Below, one piece after another: positions 31,542-43,175 of a DNA stretch of 64,000 bases. Position 1 is the first letter of the stretch; each line of letters starts with the position of its first letter. The notes beneath the pieces were generated by a model, which worked only from the letters and a program-made list of their open reading frames with translations, was not told the origin of the DNA and ran no database searches. Source of the stretch: Anaeramoeba ignava (lineage: Eukaryota; Metamonada; Anaeramoebidae). The stretch spans positions 186,001 through 250,000 of the forward strand of contig JAPDFW010000090.1 in assembly GCA_028826165.1 (NCBI GenBank), in the 5' to 3' direction. The position numbers were made by a program, and so were the translations under genes.

Positions 31542-34500
31542 ATGGATTTTGAATATCATGTTGAATTAACATCACCAATTTATTTTAATCCAAAACGATA
31601 TCAATTTGTGAAATTTGATACATCAACACAAAATTTAATACTTTTAAAAGAAGGGATAATAAAATGTAAAGAATTTTATACATTAAAGAAGGAAAAATTA
31701 AAGTAAATTTTTTTAAATAAATAAAAATAATAAAAAAAAATTTGATTAAAAAAAATTTTTTTTTTCCTTATTCATTTATTCATAAAAGAATTCCGTTAAT
31801 TGCAAATAATGACACTATTCTTGATTTATCTATTTCTCCTAAAAAGAATTATGCAATTATTTTTAGAAATTCTGCTCGTTTTATTGAAATTTTTTCTTTT
31901 GTTTCAAATACTAAGTTTCCTTATCCTTATCAAAAAGGTTTTAAAAATAATTATCATTTTTTGGGAATTGAATGGATAAATGATGAACAATTTTTATTAA
32001 TCACTGAATCTACTTTAGAATATTTACAAGTATTTTTTTATTAAATAAAATTAAAATTAAAATTAAAATTAAAATTAAAATTAAAAATAAAATTAAAATT
32101 AAAATTAAAATTAAAATTAAAATCAAAATCAAAATTAAAAAATATTAGATAAACATGAGAAAACTTTCTGTCAAAAAAATCAACAAATTTAATCATAAAC
32201 CTATTCAATCATTTACATTTTCTGTAAATTTAAAAATTAAACAAAATATTTAGAATTTTTTGAAAAATTAATTTTCAAAAAACAAATTTTCAGTTTGAAA
32301 ATAAAATGATAATGTTATTCACAGGAAATAATGGATCAACAGCAAGAGGTTATCAATTTAAAGGAAAACAATTGATAAAATTGCCTGCATTTACATTACA
32401 AGAAGAACTTATCAAAACAAAAACTAAAGGAAAAACCACTAAAAAATTAACAAGTCAAAAAATATTAAACAAATGTTTAAAAATTTCCAAAAAATTATTC
32501 CTTTTACAAATTTATAGCAATTTATATTGTTTACAAATTATTCAATCAAAAGAAAATAAAAGTCGAATTATTCTTTATGAATTAACTAAGAATATTATTT
32601 CAACAAAAGTTATTGAAATTCCTTTTTTGAAATTAAACTTTTCTTTAAGTCTTGTTGATAATTTAATACTTATTCATGCTTTGGATTTAAAAGTCACTCT
32701 TATTTATGATATTCGTGCAAAAAATGAAGATGAATCAATGGTTACTTGTCCACTTTCAATTAAACCTTTTATTCCTGAAAATAAAAAAGGAAATTTAAAG
32801 GAAAATAGATTTGAAACTTTAATTGGAAATCCATTTGAAGATTTAAATGAAATTAAAGAAAATAATGAAATTAAAGAAATTAAAGAAATTAAAGAAAATA
32901 ATGAAATTAAAGAAAATAATGAAAATAAAGAAATTAATGAAAATAATGAAAATAAAGAAAATAATGAAAATAAAGAAATTAAAGAAAATAAAGAAATTAA
33001 AGAAAATAAAGAAATTAATCAAATTAATGAAATTAAAGAAATTAAAGAAATTAATGAAATTAATGAAATTAAAGAAAATAATCAAATTAATCAAAATAAT
33101 GAAATTAATGAAATTAAAGAAAATAAAGAAAATAAAGAAAATAAAGAAAATAATGAAAATAATGAAAATAATGAAATTAATGAAATTAATGAAAATAATC
33201 AAAATAAAGAAAATAATGAAATTAATGAAAATAATGAAAATAATGAAATTAAAGAAATTAAAGAAATTAATGAAAATAATCAAAATAATGAAATTAAAGA
33301 AAATCAAAATTTCTTAATTAAAAAATTAAATCAAAATAATGATATCGAAATTAATGAAAACAAAATAGAATTATACAAACCTGAATGGATTCATTATCCT
33401 CCAAATTTCTTATTTGATCCTGTTGATGGATTTTTATGTATTTATGATATTAATTTACGTTCAGTTTCTTTATGTATCCCTGATAAAGTTTCTCAAATCC
33501 AATTTTTATTAAGAAGATCACATTCAAAAAAACTTTTAATTAATTTCATTTACTCTTTAATTATTGGAGCAGAAAATCCCTATTTTATATTCTATTTATT
33601 TGATGTTATTAATAATATATATAAATCTATTGATTATGCTGTTTTTCCAAAAAAGTCATTTAAAAACTCACGTTCTTCCTCTCAAAATGTTATTAAATCA
33701 AAATACAATTCAAATTCAAATTTAAACTCAAATTCAAATTCAAATTCAAATTCAAACTCAAATTCAAATTATCATAAAAGATCTTCATTATCAAATCAAA
33801 AAATTAAAGAAAATCGAAATGAATTCACTGAAATTACTACTTTGAAAAGGGTTAAATCTGATATTATCAAAAAAACAAATAATCATCAAAATGAAAATCA
33901 AAATGAAAATAAAAATCCAAAACCTCGATCTAAATTAAATCAAATTCAAAATTTAATTGAAAATCAAGAAAATTCAAATCAAAATTCAAATCAAAATTCA
34001 AATCAAAATTCAAATCAAAATTCAAATCAAAATCAAAATCAAAATCAAAATCAAAATCAAAATCAAAATCAAAATCAAAATCAAAATCAAAATCAAAATT
34101 CAAATCAAAATTCAAATCAAAATCAAAATCAAAATCAAAATCAAAATAAAAATCAAAATTCAAATCAAAATTCAAATCAAAATTCAAATCAAAATTCAAA
34201 TCAAAACCAAAATCAAAATTCAAATCAAAATTCAAATCAAAATCAAAACCAAAATTTAAACCAAAAAAATGTATTTATTTCACCAAAAACAAATACAGAT
34301 GGATATGTAGTTTTATCACAAAACGATTTTCTAAAATACATTTTTCTTCCATTAATCCAAAAAGATCAAATCACTGAAGAACATTTTGGAGTTTTTATAA
34401 CAGGATATATTTATAGTTTATATCAATCAAAAATTCAAGTACAAAATCAATTAGGAACTTTATTTCTCGAAAACTTATTGAAACAAAAAAAATACTTTGA

Positions 34501-34900
34501 AGTTTCTTATTGTATTTTTCATCAAGTTGTTCCAGTTTCAAAAGAATTTTCACTTCATTTAGCAAGTGTTTATAAAAGTCATGAAAACATTTTTTTTCTT
34601 GCTTTAGATATTCTTCATAAACTTAATGAATGGGAATTAATTATTAATATTCTTTTATCAAGAAAAATGATTATGAATATACTTAAATTTATTAAAAATC
34701 AAAAATTACTTCCTTTTATTCAACTTTCAATAATTGCTTCAATTTTGGAAACTTCTTATTTTTTTGCTGATCCTCTTCAATATTTTACTGCTTTTTCTTT
34801 TTTCAAATTTCGTTTAAAAGAAGATGATCGTTTATATCAACATTTTTCAAATTATTTACAACTTATTTTCTCAAAATGGGAACAAAAAAAAGAATATTAA
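31542..34900 (+). CDS. RMC1: Regulator of MON1-CCZ1 complex (RMC1/Mic1 family)
   Basis: Exons 31542..31702, 31789..32029, 32149..32223 and 32294..34900 join in frame to give 1027 residues (human RMC1 is about 657). RMC1 is the third subunit of the MON1-CCZ1 exchange factor that activates Rab7 on late endosomes and lysosomes. Matches run the whole length. Early segments form a beta-propeller: DTILDLSISPKKNYAIIF, FLGIEWINDEQFLLITE, LEYLQ. Next come LSLVDNLILIHALD and LIYDIRAKNE, then FLFDPVDGFLCIYDINLR, CIPDKVSQIQFLLRR, and the helical Mic1 domain (FLKYIFLPLIQKDQITEEHF onward) to the end. Two insertions account for the extra length: an (I/N)KE-rich stretch at 32845-33345 and an NSN/NQN-rich stretch at 33700-34270. 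The introns are 86, 119 and 70 bp; the second holds AAAATT hexamers. The start is preceded by the T-rich CATTTTTC element. Confidence 0.92.
32845..33345 (+). repeat. ATTAAAGAA-type trinucleotide-phased repeat inside RMC1
   Basis: About 500 bp of AAT, GAA, ATT and AAA codons encode alternating NEI, KEI, KEN and NQ triplets. It splits the beta-propeller part of RMC1 at a site where the human protein has only a short loop. The other frames are also stop-free, so its expansion is tolerated without frame loss. Confidence 0.85.
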
Positions 34901-35017
34901 GAAAAGAAAAGAAAAGAAAAGAAAAGAAAATCAAATTTATTTTTTATTCAATTTTTTAATATTTTTTTTTTGTATTTTTTAAACTCTTTTCAAATAAAAA
35001 AAATACACTTAATTTCT

Positions 35018-37441
35018 TTAATCTTTTTTCACAATTTTTTCATTACTATTATTACTACTATTTGAATTTGAATTTGAATTTGAATTTGAATTTAAATTTT
35101 GGAAAAATGATTGCGATTGAAAAAAAAGAAAAAACTTTCGATAACTTTCTTTTTTGATTAATTCAAGATAACTTTTTGAAAAAGCTTGATGAGTAGAAAT
35201 TACAACAAATAAATGGTGAATTTCCTAAATAATTAAATTTAATTTAAATTAAAATCAAATTAAATCAAATCCAAATATTTAAATTTAAATTAAATTAAAT
35301 TAAATTAAATTAAATTTACAATAAATTGCCATCCAAATAATTTTTTATCAACTAATGATTGGAAAATCATTTTTAATTGAACAAAACAACTTGTAATAAT
35401 TTTTGCTAATTCACTCAATTCCTTAAAAACTTTTTTTGTTAATTTCTGATTATTATAAGATTCAAAAATTTTCCTAATACATGAAATTCCATAAATTTGA
35501 TTATAAATAGGTAATTGAGGACTAATTAACATAATCAATTGTTTTTTTTGTTCTTTTGTAATCAATCCCAAAGTTTTTAAGTCAAATAATTTCCATAAAT
35601 TTTTGCAATAGTTTTTTTGATTAGAATCAGAAAAAGCCAAAAAAATTCCGAAAAATATTTCCTTTGCTTCTTTTTGTTGAATGTGAGTTGTTAATAAGAA
35701 TTTTTTAAGTAAAATCACAAGGTCTGATTTAGATTGTTGATAATCAAATTTGAAATTCAGTAAAATTGAAGTGATATGACTAATATATTCAATTGAAATT
35801 GCTTGTTCTTTTTTCTTTTTTTTCTTCAATTTTTTCTGAGATATTTCTTGCTTTGATTTTGAAAGTAATTCCTTCATTATCAAAACAAGAATCGAAGTGA
35901 GATTTTTCCAGAAGTTTGAGATATAAATAAAATTCTTTGAATTTTTTTGATTTTTGGGAAGAATTGTATTTGATGTATTTCTTGAGATCAACCGAACAAA
36001 AGAATGGAAAACACTTGAAATCATATCGATAATTTGGGATCTCAAGTTAATATTTTCTGTTTTTTCCTTTTCTTGAATAAGATATTTAATATATTCAAAG
36101 ATTCTTTCTGAAAAATGAAATAAGTATCGAAATTGATTTTTGGAAATTTTGATTTCAATGATTTCAATTAAAAAACTTGTGTTGCATTTTTCAATCATAA
36201 TTTTAAGCAATGAAATTTGTTGCATTAATGTTTTCCAAATCCAGGAACAACAATAATCAACATGATTGAATCTTGTTTTATGGAGATCTAACAATGTTTT
36301 AATTAATTCCTTTAAATTTTTATTTATATTTGAAAGACAACTTTGTTTTTCATCAAAAGTTTCGTTTTGATGGAATAAATATTGAAGTAATAAAGCTGGA
36401 AATAGTGATGATATTTTGGATGGTCTTGAGATATCTTTTATGATATCTTTCACCACCATTTCATTCATTGTTATTCTGAAGCTGTTTGTTAGTGGTTCTA
36501 GTTTTTTTTTAAGCTCTTCAAGTAAATTAACATAATAAAAATCTATTCCGGAAAGGTTTCTTCTGATTAAACTTGTGTAATAATGAAGGAGAATATTTAC
36601 AACAAAGTATCTATTTGTGAACTTTTTTCAAATTAAATTAAATTAAATTAAATTAAATATTAAATTGAATTAAATATTGAATTAAATGTTAAATTAAATG
36701 TTAAATTAAATTAAATTGAATTAAATTGAATATTGAATATTGAATTAAATTAAATTTTGAATTAAATTTTAAATTAAATTAAATGTTAAATTAAATTAAA
36801 TTTTGAATTGAATATTAAATTAAATTTTAAATTTTGAATTAAATTTTTAAATGTTAAATTAAATTAAATTAATTTTTGAATTAAATTAAATTAAATTAAA
36901 TAAATTTTGAATTAAATTAAATTTTGAACTGAATTGAATGTTGTACATTTTTTAATCCAATTTCATTTGATGGTGAAATTATTGCTTTTTGATTTTTAAA
37001 ATTTGTTGCATAAGTTATGTAAAATAAATGTTTAAGATCATGTTTTGAAATATAATCACTTAAAACATCTGAACTTTCAAAATTTCCTTCATAAGTATCT
37101 TTAAGAATTTCAAGTACAAAATATGTTAACTATCAAATAAAAATGAATATAAATGTTTTAATTAAATTTCAATTTAAAATTAAAAATTTTTTGATTTAAC
37201 TAACTTTCCCATGTGTTAAAAATGAATTTGAATATAAAAATATTTCTAGAATTTCTTCAAATTCGCTTAATGACATTTTTAAAGAAATTGAATGGAAAAA
37301 AGATACCATAAATCCTTTAATAATATAATTTTGAATAAGTAATTTTTGGAATGTATCTAAAAATATTAAAGGATCTAAAATTAAATCCATCATAATTTCT
37401 ATTGTTGAAATATTATCTAAATTATGACAATATTTTTTCAT
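35018..37441 (-). CDS. Unrecognised alpha-helical (HEAT-like) protein, four exons
   Basis: Exons 37441..37205, 37129..36947, 36621..35320 and 35224..35018 (TAA) all join in phase 0 and give 642 residues. Donors are GTTAGT, GTACAA and GTAAAT. The protein is nearly all predicted amphipathic helix, suggestive of a HEAT-type solenoid, with no Gly-rich nucleotide motif, signal peptide or membrane span. Segments that look conserved are RPSKISSLFPALLLQYLF, HVDYCCSWIWKTLMQQ, and LFGWQFIEIHHLFVVI across the last junction. The last exon ends in NSNSNS and EKIVKKD. A Lys-only block (KKLKKKKKK) near residue 370 breaks two helices. I considered Fanconi, Tel2/Tti and NELF-B-like proteins but none matches convincingly. 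Introns 2 and 3 are ATTAAATTAAAT repeats. Confidence 0.75.
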
Positions 37442-37483
37442 TTTTTCTTTTTTTAAAATGATTCTCTAAATTTTGATTTTTTT

Positions 37484-39352
37484 TTAAATTGAAATTAAAT
37501 TGGAATTAAATTGAAATTTATTTTGATCTTTTCTTTTTTTTACTTCTGCTATTCTTTCATTTAAAATTGGATAATTAATTGATTGTAATTTATCTAGTTT
37601 ATATTCTATTTCTTTTTTTTTAAATTCTAAACTTAATTCTAATCTATTTTTTTCATTTTGTTCACTCCAATTAATTTTCTCTTTGAAATCATATTCTGGA
37701 ATTTGAAAAGAAATTTTTAATTTCTGATTCTAAAAAATTTTTTGTAATTTTTTAATTTTAAATTTGAATTTTAAATTTGAATTTTAATTTTAAATTTTTC
37801 AAAATCTACATTTGAAATATTGTTTGGAATTGAAAATAAACTTCTGGAATCTAAATCATTTCTTATAAGTGCAAAAGATTGAGATGAATTTGAATCAAAA
37901 TCATTTGATTTTGAATCAATTTTTGACTTTAAAATTCCTCGAATTGGTTTTTTGATTTTGTTGAAATTGTAATAAATTTTGGTTTTTTTGATCAATAATT
38001 TGTTGAAGAAAATCGAAATACAAATTATCACGATTTTCCTTTGCAATAAAACTTGTTGTAATTGCATTTCTTCTTTTTGATTTTTGTTGAAAAAAAATTG
38101 ATCCAAATTTTGACAATTTAATTTTTTTTAATTTTGTTTTTATATTTTTTAAATTTGGATCATTAAGTGAATTATAAATTGGTAATTTAAAAGTAAGAAA
38201 ATCTGTCATAATTTGGTATTGTTTTAGTTGCCAATCATAAAAAGAAGCTTTTGATGTGAATTTTTCTTTTTGTGAATTCTTTATAAAATAAATAAAATTG
38301 AATTAAATAAAATGAATTGAAATAAAATTAGATTTTTGTTTTACTTTTTTTTGATTCATTCTTGAAAATTTTCGTTTTTGAAAAAATTGTTTTTTTTCAG
38401 GTAATTTAATTTTAAAACGTTCAATAATTTCAAGAGAATTTGGGGGAATTATTTGAACAGAAGAATTAATAATTTTTTGCCAATTCAAAAAAGCTTTTTC
38501 ATATTCTTAAATTAAATTAAAATTAAAATTAAATTAAAATTATGAAAAATTTTTTTTCTTTTTTTACCTTCAAATGTTTCATAATATTTTGGTTTTGGTT
38601 TTTGTGGAATAAGTGAATATTTCCAATTCAAATTTTGTTTTTGTAAAAGTTTTTTTTTTTCTTCATTTAATGAAAAATTTTGTATATCATTTTTTTGTTC
38701 AAATTCACAAGAATTTAAACAATTATTTTGTAATTTAAGTAATTGTTTTTGTTGATTAATAATATTTTTTTGAGTATCTAAAGAGTTTCTTGAAGAATCT
38801 GAATTTTCTTCTTGACTTTTTTTATTCTAGAATTAAATATTAAATTGAATTAAATTGAATTAAATATTAAATATTATATTAAATTAAATATTAAATTAAA
38901 TATTAAATTAAATTTACTGAATGAAAAAAAGGTCTTGGATAAACCCTTCCTAAAATAGAAGGAAGCTTTAAATTTTGTAATTCAAGATTAAATGAATTTT
39001 TCCATTGAATAATTGCATTTGAAAATTCTTTATAAGTTTTAAAATCTTCTGAATTTGGAAATTTTGTAAATGAATTCGTTGATAAATTTTGTTGAATTTC
39101 GAAATAATTATGATCATATTTAAACCCATTTAAATCAAGAAAAAATATATCTTTTGAATTTTCTTGATTTTCTTTATTATTTTGACAGGTTTGGTTGATT
39201 ATTTTTTGTTTTATTTAAATGGGAAAAAAAAAATTAAATCAAAATTAGAATTTTATTTTTAAATTTTTTTTAATAATAAGAAAAAATCAAAAAAAAATTT
39301 TTTTTTCTTTTTTCTGAATTTAAATACCCTTTATAATAGAATTAATTTGCAT
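37484..39352 (-). CDS. Unrecognised protein with Trp-containing repeat modules, six exons
   Basis: The proposed exons are 39352..39328, 39171..38918, 38826..38568, 38505..38345, 38278..37810 and 37729..37484 (TAA). All junctions agree in phase except for one extra A in exon 5 near 37950 (CAAAAAACC), where two frames meet. The protein carries three related segments, each with aromatic residues, a Trp and a following Pro-rich turn: YKEFSNAIIQWKNSF..LKLPSILGR, EEYEKAFLNWQKI..IIPPNSL and ASFYDWQLKQYQ..FKLPIYNSL. The remainder is Lys/Gln-rich coiled coil, ending with LEFKKKEIEYKLDKLQ. A KPIRGILKS motif lies in exon 5. No known domain is recognised; a cytoskeletal or ciliary coiled-coil protein is only a guess. 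It lies just upstream of the helical gene on the same strand. Confidence 0.6.
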
Positions 39353-39701
39353 TTTATTTGGATTAGTTTTGTTCATTTATTTTATAATAAAAATAATAAT
39401 AAAAAAAAAAAGAGAAAAATGAAAAATCCAAAAAAAAAAAAATCAAATCCAAATAAAAGAAAAATTTTTAAATTAAAAAGTTAAAAAGAAATTTTTTAAA
39501 GAAAATTTTGTCTTTTTATTTTTTGAATCAAAATCAAAATCTAAATTCAAAATTAAATTCAAAATCTAAATCAAAATCAAAATTAAAAATCAAAATCAAA
39601 ATCAAAATCAAAATCAAATGAAAAATTTTTTGGATTTTTTTTTTGGATTGAAAAAAGAAAGAAAGAAAGAAAAGAAAAGAAAAGAAAAGAAAATGTTTTT
39701 T
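39353..39701. other. Intergenic A/T-rich spacer with short simple repeats
   Basis: The stretch contains an AAATCA hexamer run (about 39535-39620) and a GAAA tetramer run (39655-39695). GAGAAAAATGAAAAAT near 39412-39425 matches the upstream element of minus-strand genes, here for the gene starting at 39352. Nothing else is recognised. Confidence 0.6.
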
Positions 39702-41894
39702 TTAGATTAATTTCTGGTCTTCATCATCTTGTATTGTTGAAACGTTTTTTGATTTAGATTTTCTTTTAAAGAAAACAAAGAAAACAACAATAACCAAAAT
39801 GATAGCAAGAGGAATACCCAAACCAACACCTAAACCAACAGCAAGATGAGAATTACTTTCAGAAACAGGAACAGGAACAGGAGAAGGAGAAGGAGAAGGA
39901 ATAATACCATTTTCAAAAACTTTAATAATTTGACCTGGATTAGTATAAGTTCCATAATATGCTAAATGTTTATTTTCATCATAATAAACACTTAATGGAT
40001 ATCCTTTTCCTGTTGAAATTGTATTGATTTTTGAAAGACAGAAATTTGTTAAATCAAATTCTATTAATTTTCCTGGAAATGTTAATGTTGAAAATACTCC
40101 AATATTATATTCATTATCAATAAATCCTGATGAAAAATATGATGTTGATGAACTACTTATTAATCCAACTGCTTGAAAATTTGAAAGATCAATTTTGATA
40201 ATAGATCCTATTATTGTATTACTTCCAAAATATCCATATTTGTTTTGATTATCAATCATTGATGTTGATAATGAACTTTGTTCTGTTTCTAAATTGATTT
40301 TTCCAATTCTTTCAAAATTTGATAATCTAAGTTTGATTATACTACTTGGATATGAATTAATTCCAAAATATCCATATTCTCCATTTGAATCAATAAATCC
40401 TGTTGATACTGATTTTTCTCCTGATTCAAATACATATGTGTTTAATTTGGTAAATGTTCCTAAATTAATTTTAATTATCATTCCTGGATTTGTATTTGTT
40501 CCAAAATATCCAATTTGATTTTGATTATCAATTAAAGATAAAATTAATTCATTTTCTGGTTCATCTAAAGGAAGAATATCCATCAAAGTAAAAGTCTCTA
40601 AATTGAATTTGAAAATTGCTGCAGGTGATGTATCTGTTCCAAAATAAAGAATTTTGTTTATTGAATCAACGGCACCTGTTGTTATTCCTCCGAAAGAATC
40701 AGGAATATCAAGTCTATCAACAACAACAAGATCTGAAAGTCTCATTTTAATAATAACAGGTGGAAAACTTTCAGTTGCGAAATATCCATATCCTTCAATA
40801 GAATCAATAGCTCCTGCTTTAATTTTGTTTTCAGGTGGTGTTAATTCAATCGAATCAATTTCAATAAAATCATGAAGTTCTACTTTAATAACATATCCTG
40901 GAAAAGTATGTGTTCCAAAATATACAAATCCAGCTCCTGGATCGATATTACTTGTCATAATATTACTTCCTCCTTCACTTAATGTGAGATTTGATAAAAT
41001 TGAAAAATTTGTTAATGAAATTTGAACAATTATTGCTGGTTGTGTGTAACTTCCAATAAAAAGTGAACCATTCAATGGATTAATCATTAAATCAAATGTT
41101 GGATAAACTTGAGATGATAAATTTAATGTATTTGTTATAATAAATGATGAACCATGTATTTTAAGTACTTTATTAGGTGAAGATTCAACAATAAAATAAA
41201 CCATATCATGAACTGGATCATATTGTCCCGCTCTAACTCCTCCATAACTTGAATCAAGTGTAATTTCATCAACTTTTTCAAAAATTGTAAGATTAATTTT
41301 GATAATTTTAGCAGGAACATTATAAGTTCCAAGATAAAGAATTTGATTTTGAGTATCAATAGCAAGTCCTTCAATACTATTTTCTTCTTCTGAAAGATTA
41401 TAAATTGAAATTATTGAAAAATTTGTGAGATTAACTTTAATAATTGAACCAGGATCTGTATTTGAACCAAAATAACCAATTGAATTTTTATCATCAACAG
41501 CAGATGTTGAAATTGGTGAAATTTGTTCAGGAATAGTTAAATTTGAAATGAATGAAAAAGTTGATAAATTAATCATAATAAGTTGACTTGGAATCGTACT
41601 TGTTGCAAAATAAGCAAGTTCTTTTTCTCTATCAATTATTCCAGTACTTATATAATCTAATCCTTCTTGAAGTGTTAAAGTTGATATTTTTGTAAAATTA
41701 CTTAAACTTATCTTTATTATTTGAGCTGGAGATGTACTTGTTCCAAAATAAATGAATTCATTTGGTGTATCAATTATTGAACACATTAAATTATTTTCAC
41801 CTATATTTAATGTAGTTATTCCTTGTTCAATTAATTCTGTGTTTGTAAAATTTATTAAAATTATTATAATTATTAAAATTATTTTTTTTATCAT
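39702..41894 (-). CDS. Type I membrane protein with 14 beta-propeller repeats
   Basis: This single exon encodes 730 residues. A signal peptide covers about 1-18 (MIKKIILIIIIILINFTN). Fourteen repeats of about 46 residues follow the pattern IDxxxxxxYFGTxTxPxxIIKIxLxxFxxIxxLxL from about residue 35 to 665. A short Ser-Pro linker (SPSPSPVPVPV) leads to a transmembrane helix (VGLGIPLAIILVIVVFFVFF) and a short basic then acidic tail ending DDEDQKLI. Fourteen blades fit two seven-bladed propellers. NLT and NLS glycosylation sites are frequent, as expected for an exposed ectodomain. The role is probably cell-surface recognition or adhesion, by inference. A near-identical copy lies upstream at 43.2-45.4 kb. 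I do not recognise a named family beyond the propeller-like repeats. Confidence 0.88.
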   Translation of the reverse strand: MIKKIILIIIIILINFTNTELIEQGITTLNIGENNLMCSIIDTPNEFIYFGTSTSPAQIIKISLSNFTKISTLTLQEGLDYISTGIIDREKELAYFATSTIPSQLIMINLSTFSFISNLTIPEQISPISTSAVDDKNSIGYFGSNTDPGSIIKVNLTNFSIISIYNLSEEENSIEGLAIDTQNQILYLGTYNVPAKIIKINLTIFEKVDEITLDSSYGGVRAGQYDPVHDMVYFIVESSPNKVLKIHGSSFIITNTLNLSSQVYPTFDLMINPLNGSLFIGSYTQPAIIVQISLTNFSILSNLTLSEGGSNIMTSNIDPGAGFVYFGTHTFPGYVIKVELHDFIEIDSIELTPPENKIKAGAIDSIEGYGYFATESFPPVIIKMRLSDLVVVDRLDIPDSFGGITTGAVDSINKILYFGTDTSPAAIFKFNLETFTLMDILPLDEPENELILSLIDNQNQIGYFGTNTNPGMIIKINLGTFTKLNTYVFESGEKSVSTGFIDSNGEYGYFGINSYPSSIIKLRLSNFERIGKINLETEQSSLSTSMIDNQNKYGYFGSNTIIGSIIKIDLSNFQAVGLISSSSTSYFSSGFIDNEYNIGVFSTLTFPGKLIEFDLTNFCLSKINTISTGKGYPLSVYYDENKHLAYYGTYTNPGQIIKVFENGIIPSPSPSPVPVPVSESNSHLAVGLGVGLGIPLAIILVIVVFFVFFKRKSKSKNVSTIQDDEDQKLI

Positions 41895-41989
41895 TTTTTT
41901 TATTTTTAAATTAAATGAGAAAAATGAAAAATAAAATTTTTAATAAAAATTATTTTCAAAAAAATTTTTTTTTTAGGGTTTTATTTTAA

Positions 41990-43140
41990 CAATAAATCCT
42001 TAAAAAATTTCATCATCATTTTTATTCGAATTTATTCCAATTTTTATTTAGATTTTTATTTAGATTTTTATTCCAATTTTTATTTATATTTTTATTTATA
42101 TTTTTATTTATATTTTTATTTATATTTTTATTTATATTTTTATTTATATTTTTATTTATATTTTTATTTAGATTTTTATTTAGATTTTTATTTAGATTTT
42201 TATTTAGATTTTTATTTAGATTTTTATTTTTATTCCAATTTTTATTTATATTTTTATTCCAATTTTTATTTATATTTTTATTTTATTTATATTTTTATTT
42301 AATTTTTATTTTATTTTTATTTATATTTTTATTTTATTTTTATTTTTTATTCAATTTTTATTTTTATTTTATATTTTTTTTTATTTTTTAATTTTTATTT
42401 ATATTTTTTATTTATATTTTTATTTAGATTTTTATTTATATTTTTTTTATTCCAATTTTTATTTATGTTTTTTATTTTTATATTTTTATTTTATATTTTT
42501 ATTCCAATTTTTATTTAGATTTTTATTTCAGTTTTTTATATTTTTTTTATTTATATTTTTTATTTAGATTTTTATTCCAATTTTTATTTAATTTTTATTC
42601 AATTTTTATTTAGATTTTTATTTCAATTTTTATTCCAATTTTTATTCCTATTTTTATTTATATTTTTATTTATATTTTTATTTATATTTTTATTTATATT
42701 TTTATTCCAATTTTTATTTAGATTTTTATTTCAATTTTTATTTATATTTTTATTTATATTTTTATTTCAATTTTTATTTATATTTTTATTTAGATTTTTA
42801 TTCCAATTTTTATTCCAATTTTTATTTTGATTTTTATTCCAATTTTTATTCCAATTTTTATTCCAATTTTTATTTAGATTTTTATTCCAATTTTTATTCC
42901 AATTTTTATTTAGATTTTTATTTATATTTTTATTTATATTTTTATTTAGATTTTTATTCCACTTTTTATTCCAATTTTTATTTTGATTTTTATTTAGATT
43001 TTTATTTATATTTTTATTTATATTTTTATTTAGATTTTTATTTAGATTTTTTATTTCAATTTTTATTCCAATTTTTATTTTGATTTTTATTTTTATTTTT
43101 ATTTATATTTTTATTTAGATTTTTATTTAGATTTTGGATT
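41990..43140. repeat. 12-bp array (TTTTTATTTATA, TTTTTATTTAGA, TTTTTATTCCAA)
   Basis: Three related 12-bp units alternate in blocks over about 1.15 kb between the two copies of the propeller gene. The unit family is the same as in the array at 25.2-27.0 kb, with more TTTAGA and TTCCAA variants. No gene is present. Confidence 0.9.
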
Positions 43141-43175
43141 GAAAAAAAAAATCAAATTCAAATTCAAATTCAAAT

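Noticed and set aside
35018-37441. Assignment as NELF-B, Tel2 or a Fanconi protein
   Set aside because: Only short helical resemblances were found; the order and spacing of conserved blocks do not match well enough.
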